Program-made: the position numbers and the translations under genes
The notes under the pieces: model-generated
Seen by the model: the letters and a program-made list of their open reading frames with translations, nothing else
Databases searched by the model: none
What the model was told of the DNA's origin: nothing
Assembly: GCA_003290465.1 (NCBI GenBank)
Contig: CP030759.1
Span: forward strand, 2,368,572 to 2,432,571
DNA from: Candidatus Sumerlaea chitinivorans
GTDB taxonomy: Bacteria; Sumerlaeota; Sumerlaeia; Sumerlaeales; Sumerlaeaceae
Direction of reading: 5' to 3'
DNA: 64,000 nucleotides
Shown here: positions 43,953-52,666 of the stretch, piece after piece
Position numbering within the stretch: position 1 is the first letter of the stretch
Layout of the letters: each line of letters opens with the position of its first letter

Positions 43953-46169
43953 ATGCATCTAAGCCGGTCGGTAGGCGTTATCCTGTGGTGTGTGATTGCT
44001 GCGTGCAGTGCGGCTGCAATCAGTGGGACGAAATATCAGCAGCGCGCCGCCGCCTTTGGTTTTGGCGCGGTTGGCGCCACAGCTCCGCAGACGCGCGCGC
44101 TTGAGGCCGTGGGGCAAACCGTCTCGTCGCATCCCTTGTTCGAGTCGCTCTACATCGGCGAACCGGATCGCGTCGTGGCACGCACCGCCTACGGAAAAGT
44201 GACTGCTCGCGACCTTTATCTTTACCTTCTGACCGCCAATTCCCAGACCAAGCCCTACATTCTGGAGCTCTACGACAAGGCAATCATCCCCTCAGAAAAA
44301 AGCGCGCTGGCCGATCAGGTGCGCAAAGCGATCGACGACTACGTCTTCGTGAATTTCGTCGTTCCTCAACTTGTGGCCAAGGAACAGTGGACGGAGGTGG
44401 ACGAAGCACGAGCACGCGTGGCGGCTTTGGCGGGCTACCAATTCGTTTACATCACCGACATCGTCAAACCCAAGATCAACATCCGACCTGCAGATCGGGT
44501 CAAATATCTCCAAGAGCACCGCAACGAAATTGCGCAACCGGAGCGCTGGCGTGTGCGCTACATCTTCCTCCGCTCCGAAGAGACGGACCCACTCGATCTC
44601 CAAGATGCTGTGCAAAAGAAGATGGAAGATATCCGGGCAGACATTTTGCGGGGTAAAATTGATTTTGCCGAAGCCGCGCGCCAATACTCACAGGCACCCA
44701 GCGCAGCCAATGGCGGCGAAATCCCGCCTTTCCGCCGAGGCGAACTCTTCTTCTATTTCGAGCAGGCCGCCGCTAACCTCAAACCCGGCGAGGTGAGCGA
44801 GGTCATCCACGGCCCTCACGGCTTCTATCTCGTGCAACTTTTGGAAGTCCTGCCGGCCGAAGAGCTTTCCATGGAGAACCCCGAGCAAGCCGCCAAAGTG
44901 GTGGACGGCGTCACGCGTCAGGTCATGCGAGCACAATACCTCTGGGATCTCAAGGTTCTGCTCGAGGAGAAAGCACGTCCGCTCTACGTCTATAAGCCTT
45001 GGGATGAGAAGCGCCCCGAGGACGTGGTCGGGGAGGTTGCTGGCTTCAAAATCACCAAGGGGCAGCTGCTCAACATGTATCCGGCCATCGAATCGGAAGA
45101 TTTCACGCGGCGCGACGCTCTCATCGACAATGTGCTCAAACGCATTCTCGAAGGAGAGATCTTAGCGATGGAGGTCACCAAGGCCGGCCTCGCGGATAGC
45201 CCTTTCATCCAACGCGTAAACGAATTTGCCCACCACCTCGCAATGCTCGAAAAATTGCGGGAGAAATATGCCTGCGATCTTAAACCGTCGCGCGACACGG
45301 TCCGCCGCTTCTGGCGCGACAATCCCAGACTTTTCACGCCGCTCCCCATGCAACGTGTGGTGAAAATCTCACTCGTTCCTCTCAACACAGCACCCACACC
45401 AGAGCAAACACTTGCCGAATTAGAACGCGCCCTACGCGAAGGCGGCGGCGAGGCGCCATCGCCCTTAGCACCCAAAATGCCTGCCACATCGGCCGACGAA
45501 GCGGCCGAGCCGATGCCCACAAGCTCCGAAGAGGCACTAAGCACGACCTCGCTTGCCACATCCGGAGGGGAACCGCAAGCGACCACCGCAACCGAAGCAC
45601 GTGAAGATCGCGCGACGACTGCGCCCGGAGGCGGTGCCCCACCACTCCCACCCGCCGGCGGAACACAAAAGTCCAGCGAGAATGAATCGAACGTTTATGC
45701 GAAGCCGGCCACCGCCACGCAGCAGAAGCCGGCCTCGTGGTACACTCCTTTGATGCTTGAGCCGGTAACAGAAACCGAGGAGCCCTCCATTCAGCGCGTG
45801 CGTCGCGCGAAACCACAAGGAGCGACACGCAGCATCACACCCACGCAACTCCGCGAGGTTGTGCAAAACTATCAGAGTGGTGACTGGCAGCTTAAGTATG
45901 AGGACTTCGGGTTTATTTACGTAGAGGACCACCCCCAAATCCCCCGCGAAGTGGTGCGACTGGGAGCTGGCGAGTACCTTGCACCCAAACTGGAAGGCCA
46001 GACCGCGGTGACCTACTACGTCGAAGCCGTGCGCCGCCTAACCAAGCCCAAGTTTGAGGAGATCGAGTCGTATGTCTACGGCGTGTGGCGCGACGTCGAA
46101 GTCATGAAGAAGCTCGACGCGGCTCGTCGCAAAGGACTCGACAAAGCGCGGATCGAGTATTCCTTTTAG
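43953..46169 (+). CDS. Membrane-anchored or secreted SurA/PpiC-type foldase with an interrupted second parvulin domain
   Basis: The 738-residue product has an N-terminal hydrophobic segment (SVGVILWCVIAACSAAAI), a SurA-N-like region, and a parvulin domain near residues 195-305 (WRVRYIFLRSEETD, ARQYSQAPSAANGGEIPPFRRG, FYLVQLLEVLPA). A second SurA-N-like region follows, then MQRVVKISLVPLNTAPTPEQ at residue 466, the start of another parvulin domain. This is broken by about 125 residues of Pro/Ala/Thr/Glu-rich sequence (497-623) and resumes with QLKYEDFGFIYVEDHPQIPREV. GAGG before the ATG at 43953 supports that start; the frame is open to 43710. It should assist outer-membrane or secreted protein folding in the periplasm. 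Confidence 0.75.
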   Translation: MHLSRSVGVILWCVIAACSAAAISGTKYQQRAAAFGFGAVGATAPQTRALEAVGQTVSSHPLFESLYIGEPDRVVARTAYGKVTARDLYLYLLTANSQTKPYILELYDKAIIPSEKSALADQVRKAIDDYVFVNFVVPQLVAKEQWTEVDEARARVAALAGYQFVYITDIVKPKINIRPADRVKYLQEHRNEIAQPERWRVRYIFLRSEETDPLDLQDAVQKKMEDIRADILRGKIDFAEAARQYSQAPSAANGGEIPPFRRGELFFYFEQAAANLKPGEVSEVIHGPHGFYLVQLLEVLPAEELSMENPEQAAKVVDGVTRQVMRAQYLWDLKVLLEEKARPLYVYKPWDEKRPEDVVGEVAGFKITKGQLLNMYPAIESEDFTRRDALIDNVLKRILEGEILAMEVTKAGLADSPFIQRVNEFAHHLAMLEKLREKYACDLKPSRDTVRRFWRDNPRLFTPLPMQRVVKISLVPLNTAPTPEQTLAELERALREGGGEAPSPLAPKMPATSADEAAEPMPTSSEEALSTTSLATSGGEPQATTATEAREDRATTAPGGGAPPLPPAGGTQKSSENESNVYAKPATATQQKPASWYTPLMLEPVTETEEPSIQRVRRAKPQGATRSITPTQLREVVQNYQSGDWQLKYEDFGFIYVEDHPQIPREVVRLGAGEYLAPKLEGQTAVTYYVEAVRRLTKPKFEEIESYVYGVWRDVEVMKKLDAARRKGLDKARIEYSF

Positions 46170-46248
46170 CGAGGGGCCTCCGCAACCACACCGACGTGGC
46201 TTCCTTAAGAGCCGGAGTGAACACGAGGGAGAGCCACATAAAAAGAAG

Positions 46249-46281
46249 GCTCAGCCCACTCTTGGTAAGAGTGAGCTGAGC
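46249..46281. terminator. Strong hairpin between the PpiC gene and the 47-codon gene
   Basis: Fifteen bases (46249-46263, starting GCTCAGCCCACT) pair with 46267-46281 (AAGAGTGAGCTGAGC) with one mismatch, around a GGT loop. An A-tract lies on its left (46239-46247), which would be a U-tract for minus-strand transcripts, so it is best placed to stop transcription from the minus-strand 47-codon gene. It may also stop plus-strand transcription of the PpiC gene. Confidence 0.6.
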
Positions 46282-46357
46282 TGTTCGAACTATCCTCGGA
46301 CCGACAATGAATCAGCTCTCGGAAACGTAGGTTATGCCACGCTCCGAGCAGGCTAAA

Positions 46358-46501
46358 TCAAAGCGGAACGGTAGTCATTTCGCCCGCGCCCGGCTCTGGA
46401 GCAGGCGTAACGAAATATGGCTTCAGCTTTGGCCAAGCATAAAGCCCCACCAGCACCACTGCGACGATGATCAGAATGATGCCGACGAGATTCTTGTTCA
46501 T
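46358..46501 (-). CDS. Small single-TM membrane protein, 47 residues
   Basis: The frame starts at the ATG at 46501 and ends with TGA at 46358. It reads MNKNLVGIILIIVAVVLVG, then LYAWPKLKPYFVTPAPEP and an acidic-Gly tail ending EMTTVPL. The N terminus is a hydrophobic helix of about 17 residues after a short basic start; the rest is a Pro-rich, slightly acidic tail facing the outside or cytosol. AGGGGG lies 9 bases upstream of 46501; an alternative start is the ATG at 46507. The hairpin at 46249-46281 follows its stop. Function unknown, but composition, ribosome site and terminator together support a real gene. Confidence 0.6.
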   Translation of the reverse strand: MNKNLVGIILIIVAVVLVGLYAWPKLKPYFVTPAPEPGAGEMTTVPL

Positions 46502-47128
46502 AACCATAACCCCCTAACGGGTTTTTTTCCTAACCTATCTACCGCCTAAATTCAGTCCCCCATAAATCGATTTCAACAACCAAATCAACATTTCAGCCAA
46601 ATTTTTTTGATTTTATGGACGATCATTCCAGCGCGGATGATGAAAATGCCCCCAAACGAACTCCCCTAATACCTGTCTCCCCTCCCTCCTCAGCTCTCTC
46701 GCAATGAGATCACCTGTTCGGATGAACTCTTCTAAGCCACAGTTTCTAACACCCAAAAAAACGTTTTTGCGCGATTGCTTTTCCAAACATCAAGCGCTTC
46801 GGTAAGCCGGCCCGAGCTCTGACTCTGGCGGGACTTCTTCGAGCATGTCGGCGTCGCGCTGCGCCCTCGACGTTTCGTCCCTCCGCGCCCTGCACGTTTC
46901 CGGGGTTGACACGAGCCGTGCGCCAACCGCATGGGTAAAGACTCGTGAGCAAGGCGAAGTTCGGAGCCATGCATGTGGAGCGCAGTGGTGGCGCAACAAA
47001 GTACCACGATTTTACAATGAAATGACGCCACCAGAGAGAGCTCCTCACCACAAGGTGCGACCGCATGCTTTCCACGAACTGCGCCACGGCTCCCGTGGAC
47101 TCATTGAGAAAGGAACCGGTTTCCACAT
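46502..47128. other. Intergenic region upstream of sucD and the small membrane gene
   Basis: This 627-bp gap has no supported gene. Near 46509-46528 AACCC and GGGTT can pair ahead of a T-run (TTTTTTT), a weak terminator-like element for plus-strand transcription. The stretch 46560-46625 is AT-rich and may hold the minus-strand promoter. A TTGACA at 46906 is a possible -35 element for sucD, but I see no matching -10. Open frames on both strands between 46730 and 47120 overlap each other and show no domain. Confidence 0.4.
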
Positions 47129-48013
47129 ATGAGCATCTTGGTGGATCGCGATACGCGTCTTATCATTCAGGGAATTTCAGGAAACGAAGGCCGTTTCCAT
47201 GGCCAGCAGATGATCGCCTATGGCACACGTGTTGTTGCAGGTGTGGTGCCGGGACGCGGCGGCGAGACCGTCCTCGACGTCCCTGTATTCAATACAATGA
47301 AGGAAGCGGTCGCCGCGACGCAAGCGAACGCCTCCATCGTCTATGTCCCAGCCCCCTTTGCTGCTGATGCTGCAATCGAGGCAATTGCGAGTGGGGTGGC
47401 GTTGGTCGTCATTATCACGGAGGGCATCCCCACTCAGGACATGATCAAAGTTTACTGGTTCGCCAAGGAGCGAGGCGTGCGCGTCGTTGGGCCCAATTGC
47501 CCGGGCGTAATTTCCCCCGGCAAAGCGAAGGTCGGCATCATGCCCGGTCACATCCATAAGGAAGGGCGGATCGGCGTTGTGTCGCGCTCTGGAACCCTCA
47601 CCTACGAAATCGTCAAAGAGCTTACGCTGCATGGGCTGGGCCAATCCACCTGTGTGGGAATCGGTGGCGACCCAATCATTGGCACGACGTTCGTGGATGC
47701 ACTCGAGTTATTCGAGGCCGACCCTGAGACCGATGCTGTCGTGATGATCGGCGAGATTGGGGGCACAGACGAGGAGATGGCTGCCGAGTTCGTGAAAACG
47801 CGCATGACGAAACCGGTCGTCGGGTTCATTGCGGGGCTCACAGCGCCCCCGGGCAAGCGGATGGGGCACGCAGGCGCTATTATCAGTGGTGGAAAGGGAA
47901 CCGCACGGGAAAAAATCGCCGCTCTCACCGGGGCCGGCATCCCCGTGGCGGAGCGCCCCGACCAAATCGCCGGACTCGTCAAAGAGCGCCTCGCGGCTAA
48001 GACGCCCGCGTAA
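47129..48013 (+). CDS. sucD: Succinyl-CoA ligase alpha subunit (SucD)
   Basis: The 294-residue product has the CoA-binding N-terminal domain ([36 protein letters not shown]) and the ligase domain with [21 protein letters not shown] and the active-site His in [10 protein letters not shown]. It catalyses substrate-level phosphorylation with SucC in the TCA cycle. The partner sucC is not immediately upstream, which is unusual because sucCD is nearly always an operon; the 960 bp before it hold no such gene except the small membrane gene. AAAGGA lies about 15 bases before the ATG, a long spacing. Its 3' end overlaps that of the opposing GerMN gene by 17 bp. Confidence 0.95.
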   Translation: MSILVDRDTRLIIQGISGNEGRFHGQQMIAYGTRVVAGVVPGRGGETVLDVPVFNTMKEAVAATQANASIVYVPAPFAADAAIEAIASGVALVVIITEGIPTQDMIKVYWFAKERGVRVVGPNCPGVISPGKAKVGIMPGHIHKEGRIGVVSRSGTLTYEIVKELTLHGLGQSTCVGIGGDPIIGTTFVDALELFEADPETDAVVMIGEIGGTDEEMAAEFVKTRMTKPVVGFIAGLTAPPGKRMGHAGAIISGGKGTAREKIAALTGAGIPVAERPDQIAGLVKERLAAKTPA

Positions 48014-48590
48014 GCGCAGGATTTGCGATCAGCGGCGATTCCAAATCCACGTGGCCACGCAAGGTGGGCAGGCGCTCGCCTTCCACGAGAATTTGCACGC
48101 CGTCAACTCCCTCAATGTTGAAGAGCAGGCTGTTTACCAACGAATAGACAGCCAGCAGCTCGTCATCCACGTTAGGGCGCAGATTGTTCACGAACTCTTT
48201 GGAAAGATTGACGATCACCAGATTGCCCGTCACGAACACCGCGTTGAGCTTCGTACCGGCGGGAATCGGAGAGCGCAGAAAGGCGGCGTCGCGCCCTTCG
48301 ATCAGGCGAGTCGCAATCGCCCGTGCCCGGTCGTTCGGCGAAAGCGCCCCGCTTTCGAGCTCACTCACCACGCCCGTTAAGGTGCGTCCATCACGCGTAT
48401 AGTAAAGCATCACTTGGTTGGGAGCCAGACTGGCCGCGCGCTGCGTACCCACAGGCAGAGGCGCTGTCGGCACCCCCCCATAGTTAAAGTAGTACCAAAT
48501 CGCTGCGAGCCCAAGGATGACGACCACCAAACCAAAGACCGTCACCGTATAAACAAAACGGCCAAAATCGTTGTCATCTCGCGGACTCAT
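47997..48590 (-). CDS. Membrane-anchored GerMN-domain protein
   Basis: The 197-residue product has one N-terminal TM ([24 protein letters not shown]) and a GerMN (sporulation/germination) domain: [61 protein letters not shown] and [13 protein letters not shown]. GerMN domains occur outside spore formers and are linked to envelope or peptidoglycan functions. The ATG at 48590 overlaps the stop of the amidase-like gene (ATGA), so the two are translationally coupled; GerMN next to an amidase is a recurring arrangement. No sign of sporulation genes otherwise. Confidence 0.85.
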   Translation of the reverse strand: MSPRDDNDFGRFVYTVTVFGLVVVILGLAAIWYYFNYGGVPTAPLPVGTQRAASLAPNQVMLYYTRDGRTLTGVVSELESGALSPNDRARAIATRLIEGRDAAFLRSPIPAGTKLNAVFVTGNLVIVNLSKEFVNNLRPNVDDELLAVYSLVNSLLFNIEGVDGVQILVEGERLPTLRGHVDLESPLIANPALTRAS

Positions 48591-50275
48591 TGGCCAACCG
48601 TCCTTTCCGAAATGCGGCGCGTGGGTTGAGGCTGGGACGCAGCAGGCGCTACCGCGCCTTTCCCAAATTCAAGAATTGGCGTTGCCAGCATCTCCACAAA
48701 TTCGTCTTGCCGCTGTGGGTCGAGTAACCGAGCCCGATCGCTCGGGTTGCTCAGATAGCCAACCACGACAAGCACTGCCGGCATGGGGGCCCGACGATGC
48801 AGGTAAAGCGGCGCTGCCAGCATCGAAGCATGCTCGGGTGGCACTGCACCCCGGAGCGCCGTGAGGCATAAGGATGCCAACGTGCGGCTCCGCTCCTGAA
48901 ACGGCCGATAGACCTGATCCAAAGGCAAGGTATCATCCGGCCCCTTTTCCGTCGGCCGTCCAACCGCATAATCCACAGTGTCGCTTGGGTACATGACACA
49001 AACGCCTTGCGCCTCGGCCGTGGCGCTATTGCCCACGCGCAACGAAACGAGGAGCTGAGCCCCCGAATTCGTCACAAGCTCAACCTTCTTTGGCGGAGGG
49101 ACTCGTCGCAGATCCTCACGTGTCAGTATTACCTCAAGTCCGGCTGCCTGCAGACGTGCCTTGAGCCGTTGCGCGAGCTCCAGCGTCAGCATACTTGCAC
49201 GCCGCGCCTCCCCAGAGGGCTCAGCTTCGTCGCCATCATCAGGGTCAATCACCACTCGTTGGATTTGCAGTGTTCCCGCAAGTTGGGTGAGCTCCGCTTC
49301 CCGGAAGCGCTTGATCCGCAGCGCCCCCGCCTCCGCCCGTTCGCGAAGCGCGCGCGCAAAGACGTCCGTCCGCGTTTCCGTAACCGTCGGCGCAGGCGTG
49401 GCCGTGCGGCGCGCGCCGCGTGGCGTCGGTAGCACCTCGATTTGCGTCGTGCTCCGCGGTGTCGGCGAACGCAAGACTTCAGCGGTAGCAGTTGCCCGAA
49501 CTGGAGGCGCCGTGGGCTCGGCCGTTGGTTGCACTGTGACCGTCGGTGACGGGGTTGGAGAGGGTTTTGGCGAAGGAGTCGGTGAAGGCGTCAACATGGG
49601 TGTGGGGGACGGCGTGGGAGTTGGCATCGGTGTGGGTTGGGGCGTCGGCGTGGGCGTTGGGGTGGGCGTAGCGACTGGCGTTGGCGCGGGCGTAGGCGTC
49701 GCCACGACCGGTGTCGTAGTCTCGCCAGTCTGGGGCGCAGGCGCACTCGCAAGCACGTCTGCAATTCGGTCCACTGCATCCTGCGGCACGTAAATCTCCC
49801 CGCGGTACACACGCAGCGGGGAGCTCACACGTTCCGGCGTCCCGTTCACCACCATGTCCGACGTCACCAGAAAAAGCGTGAAGCGCTGACGCTGCACCTG
49901 AATCCGCAAACGCCGCCCGTCCCATTCAATAACTGCGTTTGGGTCGAGCTTCTTGAGCCGATCGGCCAGATCCGGCACCGCAACAAACGCCGACTCCGAC
50001 CGAGCCGCGGGCGCAGCCGAGTCTGGCTCGCCAAGCTGAGCAACCTGTCGCGGGGTCTCAGGGGGAAGGCTTCCGCCCTCCGTCTGCTCCACTGCCTTGG
50101 GTGCCAAAGGGGCTGGCCCCAGCAAAGCATTCGCGTTCGAACAAAGAAGCACAAACATGAGAACCCAAAGCGAGCAGCCCGCTACACACCAACGTACCCA
50201 ACTCTGGGGACGCAATGCAGAACGCAGGTGCGCGCACGAAAACCTGCCCTCTATCCGTGTTCCATTATGTTCCAT
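48587..50275 (-). CDS. Amidase_3-like protein with catalytic residues lost (probable pseudo-amidase)
   Basis: The 562-residue product has a hydrophobic N terminus (residues 28-50), a Cu-amine-oxidase-N/AMIN-like module (about 95-180), a Pro/Thr linker (192-250) and an Amidase_3-like domain (about 335-535). The zinc and catalytic sites are changed: GHGG is replaced by DDGD within DPDDGD (344-349), the His of SxHANS is replaced in SLRVGNS (411-417), and the Glu of LVExGFLSN is Val in LVVVGYLSN (502-510). Glu356 may still align with the other zinc ligand. The domain fold is retained (LTREDLRRVP, LLDPQRQDEFVEML), so it is probably a regulatory or peptidoglycan-binding relative, not an enzyme. It is co-transcribed with the GerMN gene. 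Confidence 0.75.
   Translation of the reverse strand: MEHNGTRIEGRFSCAHLRSALRPQSWVRWCVAGCSLWVLMFVLLCSNANALLGPAPLAPKAVEQTEGGSLPPETPRQVAQLGEPDSAAPAARSESAFVAVPDLADRLKKLDPNAVIEWDGRRLRIQVQRQRFTLFLVTSDMVVNGTPERVSSPLRVYRGEIYVPQDAVDRIADVLASAPAPQTGETTTPVVATPTPAPTPVATPTPTPTPTPQPTPMPTPTPSPTPMLTPSPTPSPKPSPTPSPTVTVQPTAEPTAPPVRATATAEVLRSPTPRSTTQIEVLPTPRGARRTATPAPTVTETRTDVFARALRERAEAGALRIKRFREAELTQLAGTLQIQRVVIDPDDGDEAEPSGEARRASMLTLELAQRLKARLQAAGLEVILTREDLRRVPPPKKVELVTNSGAQLLVSLRVGNSATAEAQGVCVMYPSDTVDYAVGRPTEKGPDDTLPLDQVYRPFQERSRTLASLCLTALRGAVPPEHASMLAAPLYLHRRAPMPAVLVVVGYLSNPSDRARLLDPQRQDEFVEMLATPILEFGKGAVAPAASQPQPTRRISERTVGQ
49526..49702 (-). repeat. Pro-Thr-rich linker-coding repeat
   Basis: This stretch encodes residues about 192-250 of the amidase-like protein as tandem TP, TPTP and SPTP units. 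On the plus strand it reads as GGCGTGGG-type repeats. It is a flexible extended linker in the periplasm or cell wall and is not an array of CRISPR type; units are short and irregular. The codon-level repeat may vary in length between strains. Confidence 0.6.
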
Positions 50276-50700
50276 GCTTGAAGGCTCTTACGAACTGCCA
50301 TGAGCGGGCAGTTGCCAGCAAAATGCAAGTCCGATAAACACCCGCCCTCAAATCGCTACCTTTGCAGCTGGGGCGTGGGTCGCAAGCGCCACCGCAAAAT
50401 CGTAGAGTGGGGGGCACAACCGCTCAGCCGATAGCCCCGACTCCCCAAACCGCTCTCGCGCCACCCCCAAGCAAACCAGCGGACTTACCTCCGCTCGGTA
50501 GCTACAGAAGCTTGCGCGTGAGGGTTTTCCTGCGTAGGACATGAATCGCCGCAAGCCCAGCCTATCTTACCTTCGCCGTAGTCAGACTTAGTCGGGAAAG
50601 TGCTGTTTGCGGAGAAAAGCGATGCGATTGTGACCATCATTTTCTTGCGAAAAGTGAAGCTCCCTTGGCGAGTACCACACAACCGAGATATAGTGCAGCG
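50276..50700. other. Gap between divergent pseudo-amidase and pabB-pabC genes
   Basis: The 425 bp show no gene with a credible translation; overlapping frames at 50348-50554 and 50362-50544 lack any domain. A TTG-initiated extension of the pabB frame to 50665 is possible but less likely than the ATG at 50701. The stretch should contain promoters for both flanking genes; I could not assign them. Confidence 0.4.
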
Positions 50701-52566
50701 ATGATTTACGAAGCCCGATTCCCACTCCTAAGCTTTGTTGAGTGCGTCCCACCTGCACTTACTGAGCACGTGGCCAACGTGACAGATACTCCTGCCGCAG
50801 AGATTGTTTTTCGCTCGCCCATCGCTATGCTGCAAGCCCGAAGCCTTGATGACGTACTCCCGACTCTGCGCGCAGTCGAGGATTGGACCTCTCGCGGCTA
50901 CTGGGCGGCTGGGTTCCTGAGTTATGAGGCGGCTCCAGCGTTCGACCCCGCGATGGAGACACACCCGCCCGACCTCCTCCCACTCGCATCTTTCGCGATT
51001 TTTGATTCCTTTGAGCTCGAGGAGAATCCGCCCGACCTTGGCGGGACAGGTGCGCTCGCCCCCCCTTCCGAGTGGCGCCCACTCTTGTCGCGCCAGGACT
51101 ACCTCAAAGCTGTCGGCCGCATCCTTGAGCTCATCGCCCGCGGCGAGACGTATCAGGTGAACTTCACTTTTCCCCTCGTCGCCGAGTGGGAAGCGGACGA
51201 CGTCGAGTTCTATCACCGTCTTGTCGCTCTCCAACCTTCCCCACAGACAGCTCTGCTGCGCGGGAACGATTTCGGCATTTTGTGCGCATCGCCGGAGCTT
51301 TTTTTCGAGCTTGCGGGGGAGCGACTCACGACGCGCCCAATGAAAGGCACGACGCCACGCGGCCTGTGGCCAGAAGCCGATGCGCACGCCCGTGCGAGCC
51401 TCGCAGCTTCTCTCAAGGATCGCGCCGAAAACGTGATGATTGTGGATCTCATGCGAAACGATCTGGGCCGCGTCTGCAAGGTCGGATCCGTCCACGTCGA
51501 CACGCTTTTTTCCGTCGAGCAATACCCAACCGTCTGGCAAATGACATCCACCGTGCGTGGGACGTGTCGGGAGTCGCTCTCGCGCATCTTCGCGGCCCTC
51601 TTCCCCTGCGGCTCCGTGACAGGCACACCCAAAATCCGCACCATGCACATCATCCGCGAACTCGAACCAGCGGCGCGAAATGTCTATTGTGGAGCAGTGG
51701 GATGGGTGGCGCCGGGTGGACGTCACGCCCGCTTCAGCGTGCCCATCCGAACCGTCCTCGCAGATCACGCTCGCCGCGTCGCCTACTACTACATTGGTAG
51801 TGGGATCGTCGCGGACTCCGACCCCGACCGCGAATACAGCGAATGCTTGGACAAGGCGCGGGTCCTGACGGCCACTCCGCTCCCCTCTTTTTCGCTTTTA
51901 GAGACTTTGCGGTTCGAGAACGGTGCCTACTGTTTCCTCGACGCCCACCTCAAACGCCTTACTGCAAGTGCCGCCTACTTTGGGTGGGACTTGCAGACAG
52001 AGCGCGTGCGCACTGCGCTTGAATCGGCTTCGTGGGTGAGCGATTCCGCGAGCTCCGCTTCCCCCTTGCGCGTGCGGCTGATCGTCAGCTCCACGGGCAA
52101 AGTTTCGGTCTCGGCAACTCCCCTGCCACCGGGCCAGCCAATTTGGTCGGTTCGTGACTTCGGATCCGCTAGTGCACTGGAGGAGCGGCCACCGTGGCGC
52201 CTCGCCGTTGCAGATGCGCCCGTGAATTCCAAAAACGTGCTCTTATACCATAAGACGACCGCGCGAGAAATGTATGAGAGCGCCCGCCGCGCTCACCCCG
52301 CGGCCGACGACGTCCTGCTTTGGAATGAAGAGGGCTTCGTCACAGAAACTACCATCGCAAACCTCGTCGTGGAAAAACGCCCTGGGCAGTTCGTCACGCC
52401 CCCCCTTGCCTGTGGATTGTTGCCGGGAATCTTGCGTGCGGACCTGCTAAGCCGCAGGGAAATTGAGGAAGAGCCCATTCACCTCTCGGAGGTGCCGCGA
52501 GCCCGGCGGATTTTTCTCATCAATTCCGTACGCGGTTGGATGCGGGCAGAACTCATCTCGCCTTGA
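50701..52566 (+). CDS. pabBC: Fused aminodeoxychorismate synthase (PabB) and aminodeoxychorismate lyase (PabC)
   Basis: The 621-residue product has two parts. Residues 1-380 are a PabB chorismate-binding domain with ETYQVNFTFPLVAEW, MKGTTPRG, DLMRNDLGRVCK, and GSVTGTPKIRTMHIIRELE. Residues 395-621 are a PLP-fold type IV PabC with SLLETLRFENGAYCFLDAHLKRL, the Lys in SKNVLLYHKTTAREMYE and DVLLWNEEGFVTETTIANLVVE. Together they make p-aminobenzoate for folate, given a separate glutaminase subunit (PabA), which is not here. PabB-PabC fusions are known in other bacteria. An ATG at 50701 is used; a TTG at 50665 would extend it. Confidence 0.9.
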   Translation: MIYEARFPLLSFVECVPPALTEHVANVTDTPAAEIVFRSPIAMLQARSLDDVLPTLRAVEDWTSRGYWAAGFLSYEAAPAFDPAMETHPPDLLPLASFAIFDSFELEENPPDLGGTGALAPPSEWRPLLSRQDYLKAVGRILELIARGETYQVNFTFPLVAEWEADDVEFYHRLVALQPSPQTALLRGNDFGILCASPELFFELAGERLTTRPMKGTTPRGLWPEADAHARASLAASLKDRAENVMIVDLMRNDLGRVCKVGSVHVDTLFSVEQYPTVWQMTSTVRGTCRESLSRIFAALFPCGSVTGTPKIRTMHIIRELEPAARNVYCGAVGWVAPGGRHARFSVPIRTVLADHARRVAYYYIGSGIVADSDPDREYSECLDKARVLTATPLPSFSLLETLRFENGAYCFLDAHLKRLTASAAYFGWDLQTERVRTALESASWVSDSASSASPLRVRLIVSSTGKVSVSATPLPPGQPIWSVRDFGSASALEERPPWRLAVADAPVNSKNVLLYHKTTAREMYESARRAHPAADDVLLWNEEGFVTETTIANLVVEKRPGQFVTPPLACGLLPGILRADLLSRREIEEEPIHLSEVPRARRIFLINSVRGWMRAELISP

Positions 52567-52666
52567 GCCGCTGTGTTTTCCGATTGCCTTTCGCGGCGTC
52601 GGGTTTTCCCTTCTTTCTCGGATGGGGTGCCATCCAACATTCCTACTGAGGGAAAGGGTCTGCTCC

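Noticed and set aside
46275-46300. GTTCGAAC near 46283 as a tRNA T-loop
   Set aside because: No acceptor, D or anticodon stems surround it; the sequence belongs to the flank of the hairpin at 46249-46281.
49526-49702. Tandem GGCGTGGG-type repeats as a possible CRISPR or minisatellite
   Set aside because: They are in frame with the amidase-like gene and encode a Pro-Thr linker; unit lengths are irregular and there are no unique spacers.
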